From Solobacterium sp. (lineage in GTDB: Bacteria > Bacillota_I > Bacilli_A > Erysipelotrichales > Erysipelotrichaceae): a stretch of 64,000 nt of DNA. The notes under the pieces are model-generated. The model did no database searches. It was not told the DNA's origin and saw only the letters and a list, made by a program, of their open reading frames with translations. The stretch is from positions 62,001 through 126,000 of the forward strand of contig JAFWEW010000044.1 in the NCBI GenBank assembly GCA_017512725.1, read 5' to 3'. This document shows, one piece after another, positions 18,387 to 26,946 of the stretch. Position numbers and translations under genes: made by a program. Numbering within the stretch: the first letter of the stretch is position 1; every line of letters begins with the position of its first letter.

Positions 18387-18911
18387 ATGATTGAACTGAA
18401 GCCATTTCCGATCCGTTATGAAGCTCTGAATGATCTGTATGAACATACCGATCAGAGCTGCTGTCTGAACCGGGTTGCGGTTCCCCTGGAGGAAGCGACA
18501 ACACGGGGGTTTTTCCTTGCGGTACGGACAAAGAATAACGGCGGACTGCCGTTTGACTGCAGGGGCATATATCTGGACGGGAAACTGATCGGAAAGATCG
18601 AACTGACCCGCTATGAAGATTACAGTGCCGAGCTGGACCTGATCCTCGAAACGGAATATACGGGAAACGGCTATGGAAAAGAAGCGCTGGAACAGTTCCA
18701 GAATGAACTGCGGAAGACCGGCTGGGCACAATGCATTACAGCCTATGTGGCAGCCGATCACAAACGGATGATCCGGGTGCTGGAGAAGACTGGATTTGAG
18801 CCGGCACGGGCCTTTGCGGCAGATGTAATGACACCGCAGAACGGAACCTATGTCCTGCGGACCGTAAACGGAATCGAATACAGCTGGAAGAACGGAGGGA
18901 ATGAACTATGA
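18387..18911 (+). CDS. GNAT-family N-acetyltransferase
   Basis: 174 residues from ATG 18387 (AGGAAA upstream); a GTG at 18363 overlapping the PLD stop would add eight residues. RimJ/RimL-like GNAT: ELTRYEDYSAELDLILETEYTGNGYGKEAL holds the acetyl-CoA pyrophosphate-binding loop (usual Q/RxxGxG/A, here NGYGKE), then AYVAADHKRMIRVLEKTGFEPA, the typical late segment. It transfers an acetyl group from acetyl-CoA to an amine, perhaps a protein N terminus or small molecule. Its stop overlaps the next start (ATGA), so translation with the lipoprotein gene is coupled. Confidence 0.75.
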   Translation: MIELKPFPIRYEALNDLYEHTDQSCCLNRVAVPLEEATTRGFFLAVRTKNNGGLPFDCRGIYLDGKLIGKIELTRYEDYSAELDLILETEYTGNGYGKEALEQFQNELRKTGWAQCITAYVAADHKRMIRVLEKTGFEPARAFAADVMTPQNGTYVLRTVNGIEYSWKNGGNEL

Positions 18912-20263
18912 AGCGGACAGCCAGAGTACTTGCATGCATGATGAGCATCCTGCTGATGAGCGGATGCACAGGATATGACAAAGATGCGGTGGTGGACCAT
19001 CAGGCTTATCACATCACAGCGAACGGAAAAAAGGCATTCGCATCGGAATATCAATGGGATGTCAGTGAGAATCCGGTGGAGATCGTGATACCGGAAACCG
19101 CAGACGGTGCAGTGGTGAAAAAACTCGGCGGGTTTTTCGGTACCGGTGTTCCGTCTCCGTTCTGCATCTCCGGAGAAACCGGGTATTCCTATTCTGCCTA
19201 TAACCCGTTCACGGAAAAATACGGAGCCCCGATGCGCACACAGGAGGTGCCGTTTACGGTCCATCTGCCTAAGACCCTGGAAGAGATCGATCATGTGTCA
19301 TACAGCGGCTGGTACGGAAGCCGGAACGAAAACGGCGAACTGGTGTTCCTGCGGCCGGTCGTCCGGTTTGAATGCGATCCGGAGAATCCGTATTTCGAAA
19401 CGAAAGATGGTCTGGTCTATCAGAAGAAAGACGGCAGCCTTGTCGATCTCAGCGGGCTGACTGCACCGGAAACACCAAAGATGACACTGGCACAGAAGCT
19501 CCGGGGTCGGTATGTAAAAACGAATCCGGATGATCAGGTAGTCTGGGAATTCTTCGATTCCATGGATCAGATCTTCGTCCATATCAATTCCTATATGGAA
19601 GGGGAAGAATACATGTATACCGCACTGGAGTATACGCCGGTTGATCCTTCCGTTCTTATCAGTACGGAAGAAGATTCCATCGATGTTTCCGCAAAACAGT
19701 TTTCTTCCTTTGCGATGGCCGGGCAGTATACCGAAACGGAGAGCCCGTATTACCGGCTGACGGCAGGAGAGGATAAGATCACGATCCTGGCACTGGATGA
19801 AAACCGGGAACCGATTATGGATTCCGGATTTGAAATGGAAAAGGATCTCGCAGCGCCTTCGCAGTTCCCGTTTGACCAGAAACCGTTTGATTCCCTGAAA
19901 ACCGGGACGGAAGAGGCGTATCCGAATCTCCGCGCTTCCTCCAATGGCTTAACGGACAAGGTACTGGAATGTGAAGACTACCGGATCGAATTCTTCCTCG
20001 ACGGTACGGTAACCATGATCATGAAGCAGTCCGATGCGCCGCTGATTTACCATGGCATTGCCGAGGTAATCCCGGCAAAGGAGATGTACGGGGATACCGA
20101 TCTGCTTTTCTGCATGTATGCCGTTGGCGGAACCACAGAACCAATCCTCTCCCGGGTGACCCTGCATAAGGAAGACGACGGCAGTTTCCGGTTCAGCCTG
20201 TCGGGAGATTACCCGGGTGAGCTGCTGGTTCCATCCGGACAGGAGACCATCGTCGTCCAGTGA
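18908..20263 (+). CDS. Lipoprotein of unknown function
   Basis: 451 residues. Signal peptide with lipobox LMSGC (Cys20), so lipid-anchored outside the membrane. The mature part is beta-rich, with a segment (ETPENP-type 'VEIVIPETADGAVVKKLGGF') resembling the leucine-rich-repeat-like 'IPE' phrases of BspA-type surface proteins, but no full repeat array is visible. C-terminal half has alternating short strands with many Asp, Glu and Tyr. Family not recognised. Start overlaps the acetyltransferase stop by 4 bp; its own stop overlaps the next start by 4 bp (GTGA), so the three genes are coupled. Confidence 0.65.
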   Translation: MKRTARVLACMMSILLMSGCTGYDKDAVVDHQAYHITANGKKAFASEYQWDVSENPVEIVIPETADGAVVKKLGGFFGTGVPSPFCISGETGYSYSAYNPFTEKYGAPMRTQEVPFTVHLPKTLEEIDHVSYSGWYGSRNENGELVFLRPVVRFECDPENPYFETKDGLVYQKKDGSLVDLSGLTAPETPKMTLAQKLRGRYVKTNPDDQVVWEFFDSMDQIFVHINSYMEGEEYMYTALEYTPVDPSVLISTEEDSIDVSAKQFSSFAMAGQYTETESPYYRLTAGEDKITILALDENREPIMDSGFEMEKDLAAPSQFPFDQKPFDSLKTGTEEAYPNLRASSNGLTDKVLECEDYRIEFFLDGTVTMIMKQSDAPLIYHGIAEVIPAKEMYGDTDLLFCMYAVGGTTEPILSRVTLHKEDDGSFRFSLSGDYPGELLVPSGQETIVVQ

Positions 20264-20868
20264 AAGCGATCCGCCGTTACGTAAAACTGCTGAAACGGGT
20301 CCGAAAAGAAGTCTATATCGGACTTCTGATCTTTCTTTTGCTCATCATTGCGCTCATTACGGTCATATCCAGTCCGAATGTAAAACTGTCGAAGTTCCGG
20401 CACTATGAAAAGAAGTTTCCGTATGAAGCCATGCCCCTTTGCGGTACAGGTTCCGGAAAGACGTATGAGGATTACCGGATGATTACCGATGAAACTTCCG
20501 ATCAGTACCGACTGATTCAGGAAAAGCTGAAGGTCGATCATAAGACGGGGTTCCTCTATGACAATGACGGGTTTCTTGCGGCGGCACTTGGGTATCAGTT
20601 TGGACCGATTGGCACACGGTATTACATAACCCTGGATACCGGCACCGTACTGCCCTTGGTCAAAGCGGATGAAAAGGCACCGAATGATGCCTCGGATGGA
20701 TGTCAGGTGGATATCAACGGAACCGTGATCGAGTTTGTCGTCGACTCCGATATCGCGTTGAAGTATTTTGGTACGATCACCAACGGACTGGTGCTGGACG
20801 GGAATTTGAACAACAGTGAATATCTGCAGGGAGAAATCGTGAAGATCGAGCGGGTATTGGAAGAATGA
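20260..20868 (+). CDS. Single-pass membrane protein, function unknown
   Basis: 202 residues with a GTG start overlapping the lipoprotein stop; ribosome binding site weak (AGGAGA 15 bases away). A basic N terminus (KAIRRYVKLLKRVRKE) is followed by a membrane helix at ~20-42, then an outside domain of ~160 residues with no Cys motif or known signature. Probably a partner of the lipoprotein encoded just before it, since both are membrane-attached on the same face and translationally coupled. Function unknown. Confidence 0.6.
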   Translation: MKAIRRYVKLLKRVRKEVYIGLLIFLLLIIALITVISSPNVKLSKFRHYEKKFPYEAMPLCGTGSGKTYEDYRMITDETSDQYRLIQEKLKVDHKTGFLYDNDGFLAAALGYQFGPIGTRYYITLDTGTVLPLVKADEKAPNDASDGCQVDINGTVIEFVVDSDIALKYFGTITNGLVLDGNLNNSEYLQGEIVKIERVLEE

Positions 20869-20949
20869 CAGCCGGTTCCCGGGCAGATGAATGGAAGCGG
20901 GAAACCGATGGCTGATATAGTTCAAAAAGAAAGAGAGGCAGTGGAATTT

Positions 20950-21477
20950 ATGAATGACGTATTAACAGCGATCAAAGAACGCAGAAGTATCCGGAAATTC
21001 AAGCCTGAGATGCCGAAGAAAGAAGATCTTGAACAGATTGTTGAAGCCGGTCTGTATGCGGCAAGCGGGATGGGCAGACAGTCCGCAATCATTGTCGCGG
21101 TGACCGACAAAGAATGGCGGGATAAGCTTTCGAAGGCAAACTGCAGCTTCGGGCCGTGGGAAGAATCCTTTGATCCGTTCTACGGAGCACCGGTCGTCTT
21201 TATTGTGCTGGCAGATCCGGAAGCGCCGACATACCTGTATGACGGCAGTCTTGTCCTTGGCAATATGATGCTTGCGGCACATTCTCTGGGTCTGGGCAGT
21301 ATCTGGATCCATCGTGCAAAAGAAGAGTTTGATACGGCAGAATGGAAGGATTTCTTAAATACGCTCGGTGTGGAAGGCAATTATGTCGGGATCGGCCACT
21401 GTGCCGTCGGCTATATTGACGGTGAGGTGCCGGAAGCTGCTCCCCGGAAAGCGAACCGTGTTTTCTGGGCGGAATGA
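20950..21477 (+). CDS. Nitroreductase-family FMN oxidoreductase
   Basis: 175 residues from ATG 20950, after GAGAGG; the longer frame from 20887 lacks a site. Nitroreductase signatures: IKERRSIRKFKPE (FMN phosphate-binding Arg cluster), AASGMGRQSAIIVAV, DGSLVLGNMMLAAHSLGLGSIWIHR, and GIGHCAVGYIDGE. These FMN enzymes reduce nitro groups, quinones or enones with NAD(P)H. It is the last gene of the + run starting at 17236 and is followed by a terminator. Physiological substrate unknown. Confidence 0.88.
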   Translation: MNDVLTAIKERRSIRKFKPEMPKKEDLEQIVEAGLYAASGMGRQSAIIVAVTDKEWRDKLSKANCSFGPWEESFDPFYGAPVVFIVLADPEAPTYLYDGSLVLGNMMLAAHSLGLGSIWIHRAKEEFDTAEWKDFLNTLGVEGNYVGIGHCAVGYIDGEVPEAAPRKANRVFWAE

Positions 21478-21488
21478 ATCGTTACAGA

Positions 21489-21520
21489 ACAAAGAGGCAG
21501 AGCGCCTCTTTTGTTTTGAA
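21489..21520 (+). terminator. Intrinsic terminator after the nitroreductase
   Basis: AAAGAGGC, 5-base loop, GCCTCTTTTGTTTT. Good stem with T-rich tail. Confidence 0.8.
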
Positions 21521-21559
21521 ACGGTGTGAACAAATATGAACAAAAATGAATCGTTGTGG

Positions 21560-21587
21560 TTGTTAATTGAAAAGGCTCAATTATACT
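21560..21587 (+). promoter_or_regulatory. Sigma-A-type promoter of the glycyl radical enzyme operon
   Basis: TTGTTA (-35, 21560-21565), 16-bp spacer, TATACT (-10, 21582-21587), 23 bases before the ATG. The terminator of the previous gene ends 40 bp upstream, so the operon starts here. The DeoR regulator encoded in the operon is the natural candidate to bind here (inference). Confidence 0.7.
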
Positions 21588-21610
21588 GGAATTAAGCAGA
21601 GGTAACGAAA

Positions 21611-23884
21611 ATGGCACGTATCAATATTGAAGGGGCACAGAACGTAAACGTATCCAAGCGGCTGCCGTCGGAGAAGACACCCGACGAACAGCTTGCGATC
21701 ATGGAGGCTTATACCAGGGCACATCAGGAAAGTCTGAACCGGAACAAGGCAGAGCGCGAACTGAACTGTCTGAAGGTTCTGTTTCCGACGCTGTTCCGAC
21801 GGATCGAACCGCAGGATCTGATTGCCGGAAGACTGGATTTCCTGCCGATCGGATTTGGATCAGTGACATCGATCGGCGGTGTCGGACATTACTGTGTATT
21901 TCATGAGTTGCGTGCTTTTTCGGAACGGCTTGAAGACCCGGAGAAGAAAGCGCGGGCCATGGCGCTGTATGACTACTGGCAGGACCATGACGTCAAAGCA
22001 CTGTACTGCAACGACGTTCTGAATGATACGACGACCGGCCGCTTTATTGACTGCAAATATCCGTTCATGGCGACCGCCCGGCTTTCCGGCATGATGCTGA
22101 ACTATGAAAAGCTCGTACGGCTTGGAATCAACGGGATCTGTGATGAACTGAACCGTGTGGAAGACAATGATTTCATTCGTGCATGTATCGGAGCGATGGA
22201 CCTGTTCAAAGACGTCATTCAGAAACAGATCCAGCTGGTACAGAACGCCATGGCAGACGCCGATCCAAAACGGATGAAGGAACTGGTACAGATGAAGGAA
22301 GATCTGGAGTTCCTGCTTGATCATAAGCCGGAAACGTTCCGGCAGGCACTGCAGTTGCTGTGGCTGTTTGCGCTCTGTGCCGGCTGTATCAATTACGGAA
22401 GGCTGGATATCGTATTGGGACCGTACTTAAAAAGAGATCTGGAGAACGGAACCCTGACCTGGGAAGAAGCCCGGGAAATCGTACGTTCGCTGTGGACCCT
22501 GATTGAAAACCGCAGAACAACCGTAAACGGACGCATCATTGTCGGCGGACAGGGGAGAAAAGACCCGGAAGCCTGTGACCTGTTTGCGCGTCTTTGCCTT
22601 GAGGTCTGCCGCAGCACGAAATACGTCGAGCCGCAGTTTACCCTGCGGTTTGATTCCACAACGCCGAAGGAACTGCTCGACATGGCCTATGACTGCCTTG
22701 CGTCCGGTCATACCTATCCGACCCTGTATAACGATGATGTCAATGTCCCTGCAGTCGCCTGGGGCATGCGGGTAGACCGGAAAACCGCGGAACAGTATGT
22801 ACCGTTTGGCTGTACCGAATATGTCATACAGGGCAAAAGCACCGGTACGCCGAATACACTGCTCAATCTGCTGAAGATATTGCAGATGGCATTGAATGAA
22901 GGCGTCGATCCGATGGACGGAATTAATAAAGCTGGCCCGGTCCATGTGAAAAAGCTTGAAGAATTCCATACCTTTGAGGAATTCTTTGATCAGTATAAAC
23001 AACTGCTGGATTACTATTTTGACCTCAGTGTGCAGGCACAGAAATACAGTTATGAAGTGATGAACCGGGAGGTAAGTTTCCTGTTCACTTCGATCCTGAT
23101 GGATGACTGCATTGCCAGAGGCAGGGCACTGCTTGACGGCGGCGTAGAGATCCTCGGGGGAACCAATGAGACATATGGGAATATCAATACCTCCGATGCG
23201 CTCTATGCGATCAGAAAGCTCGTATTCGAAGACCGGAAATACACGCTGCGGCAGCTGAATGACGCTGCCCTGGCAGACTTTGAAGGCCAGGAAAACGCAC
23301 GGATCCGGAAAGACCTGCTGGCTCAGGGAAAATACGGCAACGATATCGAAGAAGTCGATACACTGGCAAACGAGCTCTATGAATATGTCGCAAAGGGGAT
23401 CCGCGACCGCGGCATCGCAGCGGGTCTTGGCTACTACCTCATCGTCATATCCAACAACCAGACCAACAGCGACTGGGGCCTGCAGACCGATGCGAGTCTC
23501 GACGGAAGAAAGAAGGGCATGTACATGAACCCGGCGAATAATCCGGTCGGGGGTGCCGCAAAGAACGGACCGACCGCCTGTATGAACTCCCTGGCAAAGT
23601 TTGATGCGAAGTATCATGCGGGAAGTGTTCAGAATATGAAATTCACGCCAAGGATGATGAAGGAAGACGAAGCGAAGGTCCGGGCGATGTGGAAGACGTA
23701 TTTCAAAAAGGGCGGCTGTCAGCTGATGGTCACCTGTGTGGATCCGGGCGAACTGGAAGATGCGATGGTCCATCCGGAAAACCATACAGATCTCATTGTC
23801 CGGGTAGCCGGCTACAGTGCAGTATTCATTAACCTGGACCGCCATGTGCAGGAAGAGCTGCTGAGCAGGGAACTCTATGATTAG
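21611..23884 (+). CDS. Glycyl radical enzyme, dehydratase/lyase type, substrate unknown
   Basis: 757 residues, ATG 21611 after AGAGG. PFL-superfamily: the C-terminal glycyl radical loop RVAGYSAVF (Gly734) and active-site Cys401 in FGCTEY with Glu403, the C-x-E pattern typical of 1,2-eliminating members (glycerol dehydratase, choline lyase, hydroxyproline dehydratase) rather than the Cys-Cys pair of pyruvate formate-lyase. It needs oxygen-free conditions and activation by the radical-SAM enzyme encoded next (8-bp overlap). The operon also encodes a DeoR regulator, a NanE-like epimerase and a small kinase, pointing to a carbohydrate-type substrate. Related E. coli enzymes YbiW/PflD open 1,5-anhydrohexitol phosphates, but no aldolase is present here. 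Class certain, substrate open. Confidence 0.93.
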   Translation: MARINIEGAQNVNVSKRLPSEKTPDEQLAIMEAYTRAHQESLNRNKAERELNCLKVLFPTLFRRIEPQDLIAGRLDFLPIGFGSVTSIGGVGHYCVFHELRAFSERLEDPEKKARAMALYDYWQDHDVKALYCNDVLNDTTTGRFIDCKYPFMATARLSGMMLNYEKLVRLGINGICDELNRVEDNDFIRACIGAMDLFKDVIQKQIQLVQNAMADADPKRMKELVQMKEDLEFLLDHKPETFRQALQLLWLFALCAGCINYGRLDIVLGPYLKRDLENGTLTWEEAREIVRSLWTLIENRRTTVNGRIIVGGQGRKDPEACDLFARLCLEVCRSTKYVEPQFTLRFDSTTPKELLDMAYDCLASGHTYPTLYNDDVNVPAVAWGMRVDRKTAEQYVPFGCTEYVIQGKSTGTPNTLLNLLKILQMALNEGVDPMDGINKAGPVHVKKLEEFHTFEEFFDQYKQLLDYYFDLSVQAQKYSYEVMNREVSFLFTSILMDDCIARGRALLDGGVEILGGTNETYGNINTSDALYAIRKLVFEDRKYTLRQLNDAALADFEGQENARIRKDLLAQGKYGNDIEEVDTLANELYEYVAKGIRDRGIAAGLGYYLIVISNNQTNSDWGLQTDASLDGRKKGMYMNPANNPVGGAAKNGPTACMNSLAKFDAKYHAGSVQNMKFTPRMMKEDEAKVRAMWKTYFKKGGCQLMVTCVDPGELEDAMVHPENHTDLIVRVAGYSAVFINLDRHVQEELLSRELYD

Positions 23885-24752
23885 TGTTTCAAATATTGAA
23901 CGCTTCGCAACGAGAGACGGACCAGGGATCCGCACGACGGTATTCCTGAAAGGGTGCCCGCTGCACTGCCCCTGGTGCGCCAATCCGGAAACCTGGCAGA
24001 AAGAACCGGTGCTGATGCATATGGAAAACAAATGTGTTCACTGCCGGATTTGTGAATCGGTATGTACACGACATGCGATTTCCTTTGAAGAAAAGATGTT
24101 CCGGATCCGGCGTGAGAGCTGTGACCATTGCGGGCAGTGTGCGGAAGCCTGTCTGAACAGCGCACTTTCGATCAATGGAACGTACATGGAAAACGAAGCA
24201 GTCCTGAGGGAAGTGCTGAAAGATCTTGATTACTACCGCGAAAGCGGCGGGGGAGTAACGTTCTCCGGCGGGGAACCGCTGTTTCAGAAAGAAGCGGCTG
24301 TTTCTCTGATCAAACAGGCAAAGGAATCGGGCCTCCATGTGGCCATTGAAACAACCGGTGTCTGTGAACCATCGCTGCTGCAGCAGGCGGAACCGTATAT
24401 CGATCTCTTTCTGTTTGATATCAAGCATGTCAATGAGGAAAAACTGAGCGCCGTGACCGGTGCGCCGTTTGAAATCGTTCAGAAGAATTTTGAATACCTG
24501 TGTGAGAAACGGGGCGGTGACGTGATCGCAAGAGTCCCGGTCATCCCCGGCTTCAACCGGGAGGATCTCGATGAGATCCTGACATTTATCAAGGCGCATC
24601 CTGTGCGGGCTGTAAATCTACTGCCGTTCCATAACCTTGGGAAGACCAAGTGGCACCAGCTTCAGAAGGACTATGCGTATGAAGAAGCATCATCCTTGTC
24701 CGCAAAAGAGCTCGAACCGTACCGGGATGAACTTGTAACGATTGGAGGATAG
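23877..24752 (+). CDS. Glycyl radical enzyme activating enzyme (radical SAM)
   Basis: 291 residues, start overlapping the end of the lyase gene by 8 bp. Radical-SAM CxxxCxxC at Cys27/31/34 (KGCPLHCPWC), followed by an inserted ferredoxin-like domain with two Cys4 clusters, Cys53/56/59/63 and Cys82/85/88/92, as usual for activases of dehydratase-type glycyl radical enzymes but absent from the plain pyruvate formate-lyase activase. Also seen: GGVTFSGGEPL (SAM-binding) and FDIKHVN. It abstracts the alpha-hydrogen from Gly734 of its partner using SAM. Length is that of the family. Confidence 0.95.
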   Translation: MISVSNIERFATRDGPGIRTTVFLKGCPLHCPWCANPETWQKEPVLMHMENKCVHCRICESVCTRHAISFEEKMFRIRRESCDHCGQCAEACLNSALSINGTYMENEAVLREVLKDLDYYRESGGGVTFSGGEPLFQKEAAVSLIKQAKESGLHVAIETTGVCEPSLLQQAEPYIDLFLFDIKHVNEEKLSAVTGAPFEIVQKNFEYLCEKRGGDVIARVPVIPGFNREDLDEILTFIKAHPVRAVNLLPFHNLGKTKWHQLQKDYAYEEASSLSAKELEPYRDELVTIGG

Positions 24753-24755
24753 AGA

Positions 24756-25526
24756 ATGCTGGAAAAAGAACGTCATGTCCTGATCATGGAGAAGATCCGG
24801 GAAAACGGATTCGTCCATGTGAAGGATCTGATGAATGAACTGAATACTTCCCGCTCCAGTGTCATGCGCGATCTCTGTGCACTGGAGGAAGAAGGGCTGC
24901 TCGTACGGGAACACGGCGGAGCTGCGCTGCCGGAGATCCGGGAGCGTCTGGTCAAGAAATCCGAACCGGCGGTCTTTGAAAAAGAAGAAGTCCACGTACA
25001 GGAAAAGAAACAGATCGCACGCTGCGCTGCCCGAAAGATCCGGAACGGTTCCTGCATCTTTCTGGATTCCGGAACGACGACTGCGTTCCTGATGGAAGAA
25101 CTTGCGGAACGGGAAGTGACGATCGTCACCCCTTCGGTCTATCTGCTGAAGCGTTTCCCGAAGAATGCCCGATGCACGGTATACCTGCTGGGGGGCCAGT
25201 ATGATGCGAAATATGACATGAATGGCGGAGAATATGCTGTGGAAATGCTGGAGTACTATCATTTTGACGCCGCCTTCATGAGCGCCAACGGAATCGATCT
25301 GAAGACCGGAGAAGTCATGGTGGCAGACTTCGCACTGGCCTGTCAGAAAAAAGCGGCCATGAAGCGGAGTGAAGTGTGTTACCTGCTTGCGGACGCATCC
25401 AAATTCAGTCAGAAAGCAGCCTGTACGTATGCGGGCATTACGGATTTTAAGACCATCTTTACCAGTAAAACCGAACATCGGAAACTGCCGAAGAATATCA
25501 TGATTGTGGAGGAAAAAGAACAATGA
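24756..25526 (+). CDS. DeoR-family transcriptional regulator
   Basis: 256 residues, ATG 24756 after GGAGG, three bases beyond the activase stop. N-terminal winged HTH (residues ~1-55; NTSRSSVMRDLCALEEEGLLVREHGGA) followed by a DeoR C-terminal sensor domain with GSCIFLDSGTTTAFLMEEL and a late DxSKF segment (LADASKFSQKA). DeoR proteins usually repress sugar operons and release DNA on binding a phosphorylated sugar intermediate. Placement between the activase and the NanE-like epimerase supports control of this operon by a sugar phosphate (inference). The stop overlaps the next start by 4 bp. Confidence 0.9.
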   Translation: MLEKERHVLIMEKIRENGFVHVKDLMNELNTSRSSVMRDLCALEEEGLLVREHGGAALPEIRERLVKKSEPAVFEKEEVHVQEKKQIARCAARKIRNGSCIFLDSGTTTAFLMEELAEREVTIVTPSVYLLKRFPKNARCTVYLLGGQYDAKYDMNGGEYAVEMLEYYHFDAAFMSANGIDLKTGEVMVADFALACQKKAAMKRSEVCYLLADASKFSQKAACTYAGITDFKTIFTSKTEHRKLPKNIMIVEEKEQ

Positions 25527-26290
25527 TTACAACTGATCCGAAAAAGAAAGCACTGCTGGACAGCCTGAAGGGCGGACTGATCGTATCCTGTCAGACCCAG
25601 AAAGATGAACCGATCTATACCGAAGACATGGTCGTCAAAATGGCGGAGTGTGCGAAATGGGCAGGGGCAGTCGGACTTCGTCTGAATTCCCCGGAACAGA
25701 TCCGAAAGGTCAAGAAGGCGATTCCGGATCTTCCGGTGATCGGCCTGTACAAGGTATGGCACGATGATACGGATGTGTTCATTACGCCGACGATGAAAGA
25801 AGTGGACGCCATCGTTGAAGCCGGATGCGATATTATCGCCCTGGACTGCACGGCACAGATCACCCATGAGGGAACACAGGCGTGGGACCTCATCAAAGAG
25901 GTCAGGGTCAAGTATCCGGATCATCTGATCTTTGCGGATGTTTCGAATATTGAAGAAGCCAAGCGTGCCTCCGACAATGGTGCAGAGATCGTAGCGCCGA
26001 CCCTGTATGGCTATACGAAGGAAACCGCCAATATTGAAGGGGCAGACTACCGCATGGTCGCAGAAATGTGCCGGCAGATGGAAGGCAAGGCCGTTGTGAT
26101 CATGGAAGGGCACCTGTATACACCGGAAGATGCGATGAAGTGCATCTTTGTCGGCTGCCATGCCGTTGTGGTAGGCAGTGCGATCACCCGTCCGCATTAT
26201 GTCGCAAAACGGTTCGTCGATGCGCTGAGCGGCTACCGGGATGACTGGCGCAAGGCAGAAAAAGCCAAGCATACCAATGAGCTTAAGTAA
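25523..26290 (+). CDS. NanE-like TIM-barrel epimerase
   Basis: 255 residues, ATG overlapping the DeoR stop (ATGA). It follows N-acylmannosamine-6-phosphate 2-epimerase (NanE): GGLIVSCQTQKDEPIY, VIGLYK (Lys77, position of the catalytic lysine), FITPTMKEVDAIVEAGCDIIALDCT, IMEGHLYTPEDA (Glu195) and VVVGSAITRP. NanE converts ManNAc-6-P to GlcNAc-6-P. Departures: the usual RPxx loop after the Asp-Cys-Thr stretch is THEGTQ, and the family EGRxxTP reads EGHLYTP. No other sialic acid gene (NanA, NanK, transporter) is in the window, so it may epimerise another 2-substituted sugar phosphate connected to the radical lyase. Confidence 0.75.
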   Translation: MITTDPKKKALLDSLKGGLIVSCQTQKDEPIYTEDMVVKMAECAKWAGAVGLRLNSPEQIRKVKKAIPDLPVIGLYKVWHDDTDVFITPTMKEVDAIVEAGCDIIALDCTAQITHEGTQAWDLIKEVRVKYPDHLIFADVSNIEEAKRASDNGAEIVAPTLYGYTKETANIEGADYRMVAEMCRQMEGKAVVIMEGHLYTPEDAMKCIFVGCHAVVVGSAITRPHYVAKRFVDALSGYRDDWRKAEKAKHTNELK

Positions 26291-26296
26291 ACAGAA

Positions 26297-26833
26297 ATGA
26301 ATGAAACAGTAACGGTATGCGGCAGTCCCTGTTATATCCTTCGCCTGCTTGGACATGGCAAGGGCGGATATTCCTACCTTGCGGAATATGAAGGAAAGCA
26401 GGTCGTTCTGAAACAGATCCATCATGAACCGTGCGATTACTATACCTTCGGAAATAAGATCGAGGCGGAATGCCGCGATTATAAACGGCTGAAGGATGCC
26501 GGCATCCGGATCCCGGAGATGATCGCAGTGGATCCGGAGGCGGAACGGATCGTGAAGGAATATATGGAAGGGCCGACGGTCTTTGAACTGGTTCGGGACG
26601 GGATCCCGGTGGAAGCTTATCTCACACAGGTACGTGAGATGGCTGCACAGGCGAAAGCAGCCGGTCTGAACATCGATTATTTCCCGACCAATTTTGTTGT
26701 GCACCAGGATCAGATCTGGTATGTGGACTATGAATGCAACGAGTACTCGGAAGAATGGAATTTTGAAAACTGGGGGATCCAGTACTGGCACCGTTCTGAG
26801 GCATTTGAGGCATATCTGAACCAGCATGCATGA
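26297..26833 (+). CDS. Mini protein-kinase-fold protein (RIO/APH-like)
   Basis: 178 residues, only 6 bp after the epimerase; ribosome binding site poor. Compact kinase fold: glycine-rich loop LGHGKGGYSYLAEY, ATP-anchoring Lys39 in VVLKQI, a catalytic-loop-like NIDYFPTNFVV (Asp127, Asn132) and a metal-binding DYE (Asp144) in place of DFG. All residues needed for phosphotransfer are present although the protein is about half the usual kinase length. Similar small kinases phosphorylate either small molecules (APH type) or proteins (RIO/Bud32 type). In this operon it may phosphorylate the sugar-like substrate (inference). A terminator follows. Confidence 0.65.
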   Translation: MNETVTVCGSPCYILRLLGHGKGGYSYLAEYEGKQVVLKQIHHEPCDYYTFGNKIEAECRDYKRLKDAGIRIPEMIAVDPEAERIVKEYMEGPTVFELVRDGIPVEAYLTQVREMAAQAKAAGLNIDYFPTNFVVHQDQIWYVDYECNEYSEEWNFENWGIQYWHRSEAFEAYLNQHA

Positions 26834-26853
26834 ACGGTTATCCGATACGAACT

Positions 26854-26887
26854 GCGGTACTCTGAAAACGGGTACCGTGTTTCTTTT
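26854..26887 (+). terminator. Terminator of the glycyl radical enzyme operon
   Basis: CGGTAC, ~11-base loop, GTACCG, then TGTTTCTTTTT. Confidence 0.65.
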
Positions 26888-26933
26888 TAAAAATTGGAAT
26901 ACAGAAACGCACTGCTTCCGAAATTGTTTTTTG

Positions 26934-26946
26934 GTATGATGCAGTC
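26934..26946 (+). promoter_or_regulatory. -10 element next to the phosphatase start
   Basis: TATGAT at 26934-26939 ends 7 bases before ATG 26947 and no ribosome binding site is present, again suggesting a leaderless transcript. Confidence 0.35.

Noticed and set aside
22427-24031. 534-residue open frame on the - strand
   Set aside because: It is the antisense of the glycyl radical enzyme, which has complete family motifs, a promoter and a ribosome binding site; the antisense product is rich in Cys, His and Ile with no domain.
25523-26290. Sialic acid catabolism operon
   Set aside because: NanE-like gene only; no NanA, NanK, NagA/B or sialic acid transporter in the window.
25409-26827. 472-residue open frame on the - strand
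   Set aside because: Antisense shadow of the DeoR, NanE-like and kinase genes.
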